Below the pieces are notes generated by a model. That model was not told the DNA's origin, made no database searches, and was given only the letters and a program-made list of their open reading frames with translations. A DNA stretch of 64,000 nt from Lewinellaceae bacterium. Its GTDB lineage: Bacteria > Bacteroidota > Bacteroidia > Chitinophagales > Saprospiraceae. The translations under genes and the position numbers were made by a program. Location: the NCBI GenBank assembly GCA_020636075.1, contig JACJYO010000011.1, positions 62,001-126,000 of the forward strand, in the 5' to 3' direction. Below, piece by piece: positions 17,864 to 26,394 of the stretch (position 1 is the first letter of the stretch; each line of letters begins with the position of its first letter).

Positions 17864-19360
17864 CTACGCCGAAGAACTATTAACCGTAAACACCTCGATC
17901 GCCCGCTCCTTTCCTTTTAGTTGGAATGAACCGAGCCGGGTGAAATCAAAGTTGTCCCTGGCCATTTCGTAGGTGTTCTCACCAAGCAGGATGTTCGTAT
18001 CGTAGTCCTTGTTGAGTTGCTCCAATCGGGCGGCAATGTTTACCTCGTCGCCGATGACGGTGTATTCCATACGCTCGGCCGAACCGATGTTGCCTGCCAC
18101 GACCACCCCGGTATTGATGCCGATGCGGGTAACGAGGCGGCGGTTTTTCCCGAAGGTCCGGGTAGTGGAAGCCTGTTCGATGGCCAGCGCTGCCCGGATG
18201 GCGTGCGTGGCGTGATCGGGATCGTCGAGCGGGACGTTGAAGATGGCGAAAATAGCATCGCCGATAAACTTGTTTACTACGCCCTGGTGCTCCTGCACGA
18301 TTGTTACGAGGACCGAAAAATATTCGTTCAACATTCCGATCACTTCCTGCGGTGTCAGGTCTTCCGCTATGGCAGTGTAGTTGGCGATATCGGTGACCAG
18401 CACCGTGCACTGCCGCACTTCGCCGGCGACATTTACTTTTTTATTCAAAATGGCATCTGCGACATCCCGGGTCACATATTTTCCGAAGGTATCCCGAATC
18501 AGTTCACGCTCTTTGAGGCCAACGACCATGCCGTTGAACTCCTGGGTCAGCACCCCGATTTCATCACTGGTCAGGACGGCCGCTTGCGTGGAAAAATCAC
18601 CGGCACGCACCTTGTTGATCTCATCGAGCAGGGCATGTATGGGTTTGGTAAACGAACGCGTGATATAGATCAGGGAAAAGATCATCCCGATAAACACATT
18701 GATCCGGTCGGGTAAAATGGCCTCCACGGGTGTCATGTTGGAAAACTCCGAATAGGTTTCACCTGCCCGGGTGACAATCAGGTCCAGGGTTACCAGGGCT
18801 GTGGGGATAAAGCCCAAAACGACGATGGTAACGAGCAGCGTTGTCCCGATACGCCGCTTCCCGGTGGGGTAAACGAAGCCAAACAGTGTGAAGGCTTTGG
18901 CCTTTAGGTCGAGTGTGAAATCGTTGACTACAAACCAGGCGATAAAGGCCGGGAGCAGGGCATACAAGTAGAGAATAGACGGGATTGCGATGATCCACAT
19001 TGATGCGGGAATTTCTTCCATATTAACGTCGCCGGTACTTATCGACGAGAAATAGACCATCAGGAGCATGAGGCCGTAATACATAACGCCAAGACAAAAG
19101 ATCCAGACAGCCGAGTACCAGCTCAGGTTCTGGATGCGCTGCCGCGCCCGCGGTGTATCCTCGCGCTGGTCGAAAGCGATCGCGATGGGTTTGTACAACC
19201 ACAAGGCGCCGAGGAAATTGACGCCGCCGAACAGCAGCACATGCACGACTGTGAGTCCGAGGAACATATCCAGGGATTTATGTGCCGGGAGGTAGGACAC
19301 GTCGAAAACTACCACCAGGAGGCAGAGGCTAAGCATGGAGCGGTAGTATCGTTTTTTCAT
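17864..19360 (-). CDS. Membrane adenylate cyclase with HAMP domain
   Basis: 498 residues. The N-terminal half has about six transmembrane helices (MLSLCLLVVVFDVSYL, VVHVLLFGGVNFLGALWLY, VWIFCLGVMYYGLMLLMVY, TLLVTIVVLGFIPTALV and others). A HAMP linker follows (~260-310, HALLDEINKVRAGDFST). The class III catalytic domain has the metal Asp pair (LVTDIANYTA and KFIGDAIFAIF), the Lys before the second Asp, Thr in YTVIGDEVNIAAR, and the transition-state Asn and Arg. All point to an active adenylate cyclase. The membrane part likely senses a signal at or in the membrane. Confidence 0.93.
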   Translation of the reverse strand: MKKRYYRSMLSLCLLVVVFDVSYLPAHKSLDMFLGLTVVHVLLFGGVNFLGALWLYKPIAIAFDQREDTPRARQRIQNLSWYSAVWIFCLGVMYYGLMLLMVYFSSISTGDVNMEEIPASMWIIAIPSILYLYALLPAFIAWFVVNDFTLDLKAKAFTLFGFVYPTGKRRIGTTLLVTIVVLGFIPTALVTLDLIVTRAGETYSEFSNMTPVEAILPDRINVFIGMIFSLIYITRSFTKPIHALLDEINKVRAGDFSTQAAVLTSDEIGVLTQEFNGMVVGLKERELIRDTFGKYVTRDVADAILNKKVNVAGEVRQCTVLVTDIANYTAIAEDLTPQEVIGMLNEYFSVLVTIVQEHQGVVNKFIGDAIFAIFNVPLDDPDHATHAIRAALAIEQASTTRTFGKNRRLVTRIGINTGVVVAGNIGSAERMEYTVIGDEVNIAARLEQLNKDYDTNILLGENTYEMARDNFDFTRLGSFQLKGKERAIEVFTVNSSSA

Positions 19361-19443
19361 GGGCGGCTAATCCGTTTGGTTGGATGCCAAAGTTATAACC
19401 AGTTTCCCGCAAACCCGGCCTGTTCCAAAATTGTGCATGGCTT

Positions 19444-20415
19444 TCATCTGTTTGCTGTAATGTGAAGAACGACGTTGCCGGTTTTTTCGCCGGTCAGCAC
19501 ATAGCGGAAGGCTTCGGCGGTTTCTGCCAGCGTGTACGTCCGGTCGATCACCGGTTTGAATTTCCCTTCAGCCATCATTTTTCCGACCAAGCGCACGCTT
19601 CCCGGGATGTCGACCGGCACCGGGAATTTGACTTTTTTGCGGCTAAAAAACGGGGTGAATACCGCGTAAAACAGATTTTGCGCCATCCAACCCAGTTCGG
19701 AAGAAATGTAGGTGCCACCGGGCTTCAGCAGGGGTTTGCATTTGTTGAAACTGCTTTTGCCGACGGCATCGAACACGAAATCGTATTGCTGGTCGTCTTT
19801 GGTGAAATCTTCCCGCAGGTAATCGATCACCCGGTCGGCGCCGATGGCTTTGGCCATGTCGATGTTTTTGGTGTTGCAAACCGCCGTGACTACCGCGCCG
19901 TAGTATTTGAGCAATTGCACGGCTGCCGAGCCGATGGCGCCGGAAGCGCCGTTGACGAGCACTTTGTCGCCGGGATGGAGTTGCACTTTATTGATGAAAT
20001 TGTAGGCATAGTGGGCGCCTTCGATGCTGGCGGTAGCCTGCTCATACGAACAGTTTTCGGGTATGGCGGCGATGCCTTTGGCGGTGTCTATGGTCAGGTA
20101 TTCCGCGTGCGAACTCAGACCGTTGTCGTCGAAACCAAACACGCGGTCGCCCACCTTGAACCCGGTAACATCCGCGCCGACAGCCTCGACCGTTCCGGCA
20201 AAATCGGTGCCCAGGATCGGCTTCCGGGGCCTGAACAATCCGGTGAAAAAGCGCATGATGAAGGGCTTGGCCAGGAGCATGGCGCAGTCGGTGCGGTTGA
20301 CCGTGGCAGCGTGTATGCGCACGCGGATCTCGTTGGCTTTTGGGGTGGGTTTTTCTACGGTTTCCAGCTGAAGGACGTCGGGAGGACCGTATGCCCGGTA
20401 AACGGATGCTTGCAT
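19444..20415 (-). CDS. MDR-family NAD(P)-dependent alcohol dehydrogenase / quinone oxidoreductase
   Basis: 323 residues of a medium-chain dehydrogenase without structural zinc. Visible marks are ILGTDFAGTVEAVG (GroES-like domain), the quinone-reductase-like sequence HPGDKVLVNGASGAIGSAAVQ that begins the Rossmann domain, and YDFVFDAVGKSSF. It probably reduces an unsaturated carbonyl or quinone with NADPH. It stands alone: the next gene upstream is divergent and about 400 bases away. Confidence 0.88.
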   Translation of the reverse strand: MQASVYRAYGPPDVLQLETVEKPTPKANEIRVRIHAATVNRTDCAMLLAKPFIMRFFTGLFRPRKPILGTDFAGTVEAVGADVTGFKVGDRVFGFDDNGLSSHAEYLTIDTAKGIAAIPENCSYEQATASIEGAHYAYNFINKVQLHPGDKVLVNGASGAIGSAAVQLLKYYGAVVTAVCNTKNIDMAKAIGADRVIDYLREDFTKDDQQYDFVFDAVGKSSFNKCKPLLKPGGTYISSELGWMAQNLFYAVFTPFFSRKKVKFPVPVDIPGSVRLVGKMMAEGKFKPVIDRTYTLAETAEAFRYVLTGEKTGNVVLHITANR

Positions 20416-20812
20416 TTCTATGGCTTTGGTTTTTTCGAAAAAATGATCGGATGCCGGCGAAATACTGGAAACTGGGGGGCTTGGGAGGGTGGTTTTCGAC
20501 GGATTGGGGGATTATTTCGGCGGGGGGGGAGGGCTCAAATTGAAAGCCGGAGACTTGTTGCCTCGCAGACGCTCACGTGCAAACTATGGTTATTTTTAAG
20601 TTTTGAATTTAGGGGTTTAAGCGATGCCATGCGTATTGTCGGCGTGACTCGAAGTCACGCCGACAATGAACCACAATCGGCGATCCTCGTCCTTGAACCC
20701 GCTCACCCCGCCATTCACCGAAAATGCCGGAATAGCAAAACCCAAGCAACTACTTTTCAGAATCTATTATGCAAGCAAACCCTCCTAATCAACTCATCCT
20801 AAATCGTATGCT
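20416..20812. other. Intergenic region with one palindrome
   Basis: About 400 bases between divergent genes. It holds the palindrome at 20636-20668, and at 20541-20580 a stretch (GCCGGAGACTTGTTGCC) that resembles 26755-26775 (GTCGGAGACTTGTTTACG). No convincing ORF or RNA gene is seen. Promoters of both flanking genes must lie here, but I cannot place them. Confidence 0.5.
20636..20668. repeat. ATTGTCGGCGTGACT palindrome, copy 1
   Basis: A 15-base perfect stem (ATTGTCGGCGTGACT / AGTCACGCCGACAAT) around CGA. Two further copies with perfect symmetry lie at 33245-33276 and 35816-35847. Confidence 0.9.
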
Positions 20813-21934
20813 ATGAAAAAAATCACCACACTCCTCCTGCTGTTTTGCCTGCCTGCTGCCTCAGCCCTGTACGCCCAACTGCTTTCCCTGCCCGATGGCG
20901 GCACAAACCAAAAGTCCATGATCGGCCAGCGCGTGGGCGTCACTGATATCGAGATCCACTGGGATGCCCCCGGTGTGAAAGGCCGTGAAGGCAAGATCTG
21001 GGGGACACCGGTGGCGCACTATGGCTTCGTCGACATTGGTTTCGGTACGGCTAAATCCTCGCCCTGGCGCGCCGGCGCCAACGAGTGCACCACCATGGAA
21101 TTTTCGACCGATGTCACCATCAACGGCCAGGCATTGGCTGCGGGCAAATACGGCTTTTTCATTGCGGTGTATCCCGACTCCTGCACACTCATTTTCAACC
21201 GCAATGCCAACGGCTGGGGCGCTTATTTTTACCAGCCGGAAGACGATGTGCTGCGTGTGAACGTCCGTCAACAAAAAGACCAGCCGCAAAGCCGCGAATG
21301 GCTGGCCTACACCTTCGCCAATCCGACCGGGCAATCGGTCGAGGTAGCCCTGGAGTGGGAGCGTTGGCGTATTCCGTTCACCGTGGCGGTCGATTTGAAG
21401 GCAACCACGGTGGCTTCCATCCGCCGGCAACTTTCCGGCGCCATGGGGTTTGACCCGCCGAGCATGCAGGCCGCTGCGCAGTGGTGCCTGACGAACGATG
21501 TCAACCTGGAAGAGGCGCTCGTTTGGGCCGACCGCACGGTGAACCCGCAATTGGGCGGTGTGCAAACCTTTGCGGCGCTGTCGACCAAAGCCGGTCTGGA
21601 ACGCAAACTGGGCCGCACCGCCGATGCCGATAAAACTATGCAACTGGCCATGGACAAAGCCAGCGTGCTCGACCTGCACGGCTATGGCCGGCGCCTGATC
21701 GGGGAGAAAAAGTACCAGGAAGCGCTGGCGGTGTTCAAACAGAATTTTGATAAAAACCAGGGCGCCTGGCCCACACACGTCGGATTGGCCCGCGGCTATT
21801 CTGCTGCCGGCGATTTGAAAAAGGCGCTTGAGCACGCCGAAGCTGCCCTGCAGCAGGCCCCCGACGACCTGAACCGGAAAAGCCTGGAAGGAATGGTCAA
21901 CACTTTGAAGGAAGGAAAAGCGATCGAACAATAG
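20813..21934 (+). CDS. DUF2911 protein with C-terminal TPR region
   Basis: 373 residues with a signal peptide (TLLLLFCLPAASALYAQ). Residues ~25-170 match DUF2911 (RVGVTDIEIHWDAPGVKGRE, IWGTPVAHYG..DIGFG, PWRAGANECTTMEFSTDV, LAAGKYGFFIAVYPD). The C-terminal ~200 residues are helical, with TPR-like units (ALAVFKQNFDKNQGAWPTHV, YSAAGDLKKALEHAEAALQ). DUF2911 proteins are common exported proteins of Bacteroidota with no established activity. Confidence 0.92.
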   Translation: MKKITTLLLLFCLPAASALYAQLLSLPDGGTNQKSMIGQRVGVTDIEIHWDAPGVKGREGKIWGTPVAHYGFVDIGFGTAKSSPWRAGANECTTMEFSTDVTINGQALAAGKYGFFIAVYPDSCTLIFNRNANGWGAYFYQPEDDVLRVNVRQQKDQPQSREWLAYTFANPTGQSVEVALEWERWRIPFTVAVDLKATTVASIRRQLSGAMGFDPPSMQAAAQWCLTNDVNLEEALVWADRTVNPQLGGVQTFAALSTKAGLERKLGRTADADKTMQLAMDKASVLDLHGYGRRLIGEKKYQEALAVFKQNFDKNQGAWPTHVGLARGYSAAGDLKKALEHAEAALQQAPDDLNRKSLEGMVNTLKEGKAIEQ

Positions 21935-21985
21935 CAGGAAATTCAACGACGCTGTTTGTAGTTGTCATTTTTGATATGGCTTCTA

Positions 21986-22016
21986 TTTAGTAAATTAATT
22001 CGGATTGCTAATTTTG
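21986..22016 (+). promoter_or_regulatory. Candidate Bacteroidota promoter for the MarR gene
   Basis: TAATTTTG at 22009-22016 fits the -7 consensus TAnnTTTG, and TTTAG about 18 bases upstream is a plausible -33 element. The MarR start at 22054 is 38 bases downstream. This is a pattern match only. Confidence 0.35.
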
Positions 22017-22053
22017 TGGGGCGGCGCCGTTGATGCGCTGCCCTTTTTTAGCT

Positions 22054-22659
22054 ATGGCCGACAGCATATTTGATCCGCAGGCGCAAGCCGGCAACCCCGA
22101 TCTGAAAATCATCGCTGCTTTTGAGCGCTTGAGTGAAGGATTTCGGGTATTGATTTGGGAAAAAGCAAAATCGCTTGGTATCAGTCCGATACAAATCCAG
22201 ATCCTGATTTTTATTCAGTTTCACAGCGATGCGGTTTGCAAGGTGAGCCATCTCGCCCAGGAGTTTAACCTGACCAAGCCAACGATCAGCGAGGCGGTAA
22301 AAGCGCTGGAGCAAAAGGGCTATGTCAAACGCCAAACGGAAAAGGCGGATGCGCGCAGCCACACCCTTCACCTCACCGATGCGGGTCGTGCCCTCGTCGC
22401 GCAAACAGCACAATTTGCCAACCCGATGCTCGGCAGCCTTGCCCGGATATCCGCTGCTGAAAAAGCCGTGTTGCTCGAACAATTGATGGGCATTATGGAG
22501 CAACTGCAGCGTTCGGGTATTCTTTCGGTGCAACGCATGTGTTTTTCCTGCCAGCACTACCAGAAACGGGGCGGTATTCACATGTGCCAGTTTTTCAACA
22601 AGGCACTGAAAAGTAGCGACCTCCGGGTGGATTGTGTGGAGTATGCGGGGGGCGGTTAA
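22054..22659 (+). CDS. MarR-family regulator with a cysteine-rich C-terminal tail
   Basis: About 201 residues from the ATG at 22054; an ATG at 22033 would add seven residues. The winged helix-turn-helix is clear (VSHLAQEFNLTKPTISEAVKAL, then the wing KRQTEKADARSHTLHLTDAG). The C-terminus carries CFSCQHYQKRGGIHMCQFF and a further DCVEY, i.e. a CxxC plus two more Cys. This could bind a metal or an Fe-S cluster, or act as a thiol sensor. It is convergent with the cupin gene 6 bases away. Ligand and targets are unknown. Confidence 0.88.
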   Translation: MADSIFDPQAQAGNPDLKIIAAFERLSEGFRVLIWEKAKSLGISPIQIQILIFIQFHSDAVCKVSHLAQEFNLTKPTISEAVKALEQKGYVKRQTEKADARSHTLHLTDAGRALVAQTAQFANPMLGSLARISAAEKAVLLEQLMGIMEQLQRSGILSVQRMCFSCQHYQKRGGIHMCQFFNKALKSSDLRVDCVEYAGGG

Positions 22660-22664
22660 TCGGA

Positions 22665-23216
22665 CTAGTCCAGATATTTCTTGTACGTCGGCCGGTAACC
22701 CGCCAGGTAGGCAAATGGCGTAAGGATGCCGAACAAAACAAGTTGAACCGGAAACGACGGCTTCGCAAGCCGGAACACGTTCTTGAATTTGCTTACCAGC
22801 AGTGCTACCTGCAGCAAGCGGGGCATCCCTGACCCGTTTGTTTTGCCGTCATTGGCTAGTCCGGCTGCTGTTTCCAGAAAATATTCGGTTTCCATGGCCG
22901 GTCGCACTTTCCAGTTTACGACGGTGTTCTCAGGGCTGTTGTTCCACATGGAGTGGACTGTGTTTTTGGGGATGTGAATCTGCTCACCTTGTTTCAACAC
23001 GCGCACATGTCCGTCAATGCGAACGCTCAACTCCCCGGAAAGTACTGTGAAGTCCTCCTCCTGGTTTGGGTGGTAGTGTGGCGCAGGTTCTTTTGAATGT
23101 CCGTTGTACGTGTGCTCCATTTCCAGCAGTTGCCCGCCGGTGTCTTTGGTTGTTTGCAGAAAGGCAATGGCCGTCTGCGTTTTGGGGTTGAAGATTGTTT
23201 TGTTTTTATAAGCCAT
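22665..23216 (-). CDS. Cupin-domain protein with C-terminal hydrophobic segment
   Basis: About 183 residues from the ATG at 23216 (MAYKNKTIFNPK). Residues ~30-110 form a cupin barrel with the metal-ligand pattern HYHPNQEEDFTVLSGEL and the later HIPKNTVHSMWN. A C-terminal stretch (FPVQLVLFGILTPFAYLAGY) is long enough for one membrane helix. Small cupins of this kind bind a metal or small ligand; no substrate can be named. A longer in-frame start at 23282 is unlikely. Confidence 0.87.
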   Translation of the reverse strand: MAYKNKTIFNPKTQTAIAFLQTTKDTGGQLLEMEHTYNGHSKEPAPHYHPNQEEDFTVLSGELSVRIDGHVRVLKQGEQIHIPKNTVHSMWNNSPENTVVNWKVRPAMETEYFLETAAGLANDGKTNGSGMPRLLQVALLVSKFKNVFRLAKPSFPVQLVLFGILTPFAYLAGYRPTYKKYLD

Positions 23217-23317
23217 GGCTAGGGTAGATTGCTGGCGTGTCCTTTGTTTTTTTGTTGCGTAAGACCAATTGGCAATTGACAAAGGTTGCAGCAGGTAGCT
23301 TGGACTAATGCCGTTAA

Positions 23318-23552
23318 CTTAATACTACTTTGTTACTTTAAACACTGTGGTATTGAATGTCGAATATCGAACGCCGAATGTCCAATTTCGAAGTGGTTTG
23401 ATCCGAAGAAGGGATGAACTGGATAAACAAAATGCGAAAAAAGTACTGTGCCCACAATCAAAATACTTCGAAATTGGACATTCGGCGTTCGATATTCGAC
23501 ATTGCTTGTTTTTTCGAGTGGGGCAACTTTAAAGTGACAAAGTAGTATTAAG
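23318..23552. repeat. 235-bp nested inverted repeat, MITE-like
   Basis: The outer arms (CTTAATACTACTTTGTTAC... at 23318-23342, and its complement at 23528-23552) match with one mismatch over 25 bases. Inside is a perfect 39-base inverted repeat, 23356-23394 against 23465-23503, with the core GAATGTCCAATTTCGAAG. No coding sequence lies inside. Terminal repeats with nested palindromes suggest a non-autonomous mobile element. The flanks 23217-23317 and 23553-23708 show no gene. Confidence 0.8.
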
Positions 23553-23708
23553 GTGAGTGGAAAGGTTTTATCTGCGAGGCACGAGCAGGTGAAATCTCGT
23601 AACGACGAACTTCCGCGAAGAGATGCCTCCTTCTCCTGCGTCAAAGATGTCACCTCTTCGCTACCGGCTACTCTAAAGTTGACGACATTAGTGGTCTGGG
23701 CAAGATTG

Positions 23709-24167
23709 TTAAAAAACCAATTTGAGTTGCTCGTTTTCAGCCAACTGTTCCCAGCTGTGGCACAGGTCGTCAAATCGGGTTTGCATGGCCTCGACCATGG
23801 CCGGAGTCATTTCGGGAACCTGAATTTGCGGCATGCCTTGCACTTCCCATTTTACCAGCTCGATAAATTCGACGGGCGTACAGGCGCCGGAGGCGAGCCC
23901 CTGGAGGTTGCGCGACAGGATTTCGGCCAGCCAGGATTCCGGCCCCAACGTTCGAATGACGGCCTTGTCGGACAGTTCCTGGATCGTCATGCCCGATTTT
24001 ATATTTCCGAAAAAACCTGCCTCCAGTTGAAAGGTAGTTTCCACCACAAAATGCGCCAGATCGTGGTTGGGGAAATCCGGCCCGAGATTTTCACGGGTAA
24101 AGCTGCCATCGGCCCGCGTGCAGGTGAGCACAGTTTTGTTGTTGTGTTTCGAAAGCAGGATTTGCAT
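23709..24167 (-). CDS. Conserved hypothetical protein
   Basis: About 152 residues from the ATG at 24167 (MQILLSKHNNKTVLTC). It is soluble and acidic, with a FPNHDLAHFVVET motif near residue 40 and several Trp (ESWLAEIL, LVKWEVQG, CHSWEQLAE) in a helical C-terminal half. The HDLAHFVVE segment suggests a metal-binding or catalytic helix, but I do not recognise the family with confidence. It stands alone between repeat-rich spacers. Confidence 0.75.
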   Translation of the reverse strand: MQILLSKHNNKTVLTCTRADGSFTRENLGPDFPNHDLAHFVVETTFQLEAGFFGNIKSGMTIQELSDKAVIRTLGPESWLAEILSRNLQGLASGACTPVEFIELVKWEVQGMPQIQVPEMTPAMVEAMQTRFDDLCHSWEQLAENEQLKLVF

Positions 24168-24209
24168 AATGGGGAGATTCAAACTTTGATCGCCAAAACT
24201 TCCAGACCC

Positions 24210-24330
24210 GGAATCAAATCCATGTTTCGCCGAAGGCGAATCCGCCTCATCCGTGTTCTATTTTTCCCTCCTGACGTTGGAGGGTTTGAACGCGGATACC
24301 ACGGATTCGCCTTCGGCGAAAGGCGGATTT
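24210..24330. repeat. Inverted pair of GCCTTCGGCGAA repeats
   Basis: The left copy (24210-24259, GTTTCGCCGAAGGCGAATCC then CCGTGTTC) and the right copy (24288-24330, GAACGCGGATACCACGGATT then CGCCTTCGGCGAAAGG) are complementary. They flank a short GAGGGAAAAATAG-like spacer. Single or paired relatives are at 6004, 35854 and 39428. Confidence 0.85.
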
Positions 24331-24345
24331 ATTGCGCAGCACGCA

Positions 24346-25695
24346 TCACCGCGCTTTAACGATCGTCATCGATAGTGCCTGCCGGGTCTTGTTGTTGATC
24401 AACGACAGGACATAGGTGCCGGGCGCCAGCATGCCGATCTTGATGCTGTTCGACACGTTTTTTTCGGAAAAAACCGTCCTGCCAAACAGGTCGCTTATCC
24501 GGACGGTGTAGGCATCGGAGCCAATGTCGGTGAGTTGAATGACGTCGGTGAACGGATTGGGATACAGCGTGATCGTGCGTTCCGCAAAGTTGAGCGTGCT
24601 CGATTGTTCCTGGATGATCTTGTTGTCGTACCACCAGAATTCGCCGTTTGAAACGATCAGGTCTTCATCGTCATCGTTGTCAAAATCGCCGGGTACAACC
24701 GAAAACGCCGGGGAAACGCCGCCGACCGTGCCCTGTTCAAATTCCAGGGTGGTGTTCGACAGGTTTTTATACCAAAAAAGTCCGGCGCTGTTTGTGCCGA
24801 GCACGATGTCGGTGCGCCCGTCGCCATTGAAGTCCCCGGTGCAAAAGCTGCGCACAATATTACTGGCGCTGACCAGACTTTGTTGCGTAAACGACAACAT
24901 GCCCTGGTTGAGAAAAGCCGTACAACCGAAACTTCTGATGGCCAGAATGTCATTTTTGTTGTCGCCGTTGATATCATCGATCAGGATGCCTTCTATGCTG
25001 CTGAAATTATTGTTCACGAGGGTTGTCTGGTTAAAACTTCCATCGCCCTTGTTGGTCAGCAGCACGATTTGTTTTCCGGTAAACTGGTAATACCCGACGG
25101 CTATATCCGGGTCGTTGTCGTTGTCCAAATCCCCGATAGCAAACACTTCGAGGTTGTCCGAACCGCTCAGGATGGTTTGGGCGGTAAAGTTCAGGCTGCC
25201 GTCGTTGCGGTAGATGGTGAGCGTGTTATCGATCGTGTTGATCCCGACGATATCCGGGTCCGTGTCTTTATCGATATCGACGATCTGGAGCAGGTTGGAA
25301 CCGCTCACACCCAGGGGTGTGACCGTAAAATTAGCGGCACCGTCATTGAGCAAGAGCTGGAGGGCCAGGTTGTCGCCGCTGGCGACGACAAAATCGACAT
25401 CCTGATCGCCGTCCATGTTACCCGCAGCGGGCCGGCCCATGGCGTCGAAATTCAGGTTGAGGTCTTTCAGGTTAAAGGCGATACTGTCGGCCCCGGCATT
25501 GAGTTGAATGACCAACTTATTGGGGCTGGCGCCAAACTGGATGCCCAGGACATCGGGCCGGTTATCGCCGTTAAAATCGGCTACAACCGTGCTGGAGAGG
25601 CCAAGGTCCTGGTAAGGACTTTGAACAAAATCTTGTGCCTGGACATGGATGTGGAATGTTGCGGCTAATACCGCAAGGGGTAAGGAGCATTTCAT
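24346..25695 (-). CDS. FG-GAP/VCBS-repeat protein with type IX secretion sorting domain
   Basis: 449 residues with a signal peptide (LAVLAATFHIHVQAQ). Residues ~35-360 are seven-bladed FG-GAP-like repeats with calcium-binding loops (DFNGDNRPDVLG, NMDGDQDVDFVVASG, DLDNDNDPDIAVG, DFDNDDDEDLIVS). The last ~75 residues are a type IX secretion C-terminal sorting domain (TITLYPNPFTDVIQL, YTVRISDLFGRTVF, LAPGTYVLSL). The protein is therefore probably secreted or anchored on the surface, typical for gliding or adhesive Bacteroidota. Confidence 0.93.
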   Translation of the reverse strand: MKCSLPLAVLAATFHIHVQAQDFVQSPYQDLGLSSTVVADFNGDNRPDVLGIQFGASPNKLVIQLNAGADSIAFNLKDLNLNFDAMGRPAAGNMDGDQDVDFVVASGDNLALQLLLNDGAANFTVTPLGVSGSNLLQIVDIDKDTDPDIVGINTIDNTLTIYRNDGSLNFTAQTILSGSDNLEVFAIGDLDNDNDPDIAVGYYQFTGKQIVLLTNKGDGSFNQTTLVNNNFSSIEGILIDDINGDNKNDILAIRSFGCTAFLNQGMLSFTQQSLVSASNIVRSFCTGDFNGDGRTDIVLGTNSAGLFWYKNLSNTTLEFEQGTVGGVSPAFSVVPGDFDNDDDEDLIVSNGEFWWYDNKIIQEQSSTLNFAERTITLYPNPFTDVIQLTDIGSDAYTVRISDLFGRTVFSEKNVSNSIKIGMLAPGTYVLSLINNKTRQALSMTIVKAR

Positions 25696-25850
25696 GGGTT
25701 AAGGTTATAGTTTAAAATGTGTGGAAATTCAGCTCCCGATAGGGTCGGGTAGCAGGGTTAAATTTTTAAATGGCGCGCAAAATACAGCAAACTAGTTTTT
25801 CGCGGTACGGATAACGAGAAACAGCCTGAAAACTTAAAATTGAACACAGA

Positions 25851-26369
25851 CTATTCCATCTGCAACAAAGCCGCATACGGATCGCCCTCCAGGCCCAACA
25901 GTTGGGCAAATGCCGGTTCCGTTTTAACCCCCTGCTGTTTGAGGGCAATGACCTGTTGCCGGAATGCTGCCCCGCGCTCCTGCAAAATCCGATGCTCGAC
26001 CACCATGTGCCGGTAGGCGTTTTGCTGGCGGGTAGGTACGTTTTGGCCGAATAGTTCGATCGGGAATCCGTCGAGTTCGAAATTGGCCACGACACAGGCC
26101 TGGCCGTTGGTGGTTTTTTCGCGCATGCTGAAACCGGGGGCGTCGCGGAACCCGGCTTCGACACTGGCCCGAAAAGCCTGTAGGTCGGGGCAGTAGCAGA
26201 TGATGTCCAGGTCGCTGGTAGCGATGTCAATTTCGATGGGAATGGTGCCGGTGAGGATGGGATCGAAGGCTTCCAGTTTTTCCAGCACCCGGTGGCGGGT
26301 GAGGATGCGGAAGGCCTGCTGTTGGCGGGCGTTGCCGGATTGGAGGTAGTTGATGTTGGTGAAAGGCAT
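25851..26369 (-). CDS. DUF4269 nucleotidyltransferase-like protein
   Basis: 172 residues. The sequence ILTGTIPIEIDIATSDLDII has the DxD-like pair of a nucleotidyltransferase fold and fits DUF4269. The later FELDGFPIELFGQNVPTRQQ and AYRHMVVEHRIL are also as in this family. The activity is not known. The protein is complete and lies just left of the direct repeat that bounds the AT-rich island. Confidence 0.88.
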   Translation of the reverse strand: MPFTNINYLQSGNARQQQAFRILTRHRVLEKLEAFDPILTGTIPIEIDIATSDLDIICYCPDLQAFRASVEAGFRDAPGFSMREKTTNGQACVVANFELDGFPIELFGQNVPTRQQNAYRHMVVEHRILQERGAAFRQQVIALKQQGVKTEPAFAQLLGLEGDPYAALLQME

Positions 26370-26394
26370 TGGAGGTGATTTATGCTCCGCGGAA

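Noticed and set aside
19462..20802. A 446-codon plus-strand frame opposite the oxidoreductase
   Set aside because: The minus strand carries a full MDR dehydrogenase. The plus-strand frame reads through it and through a palindrome.
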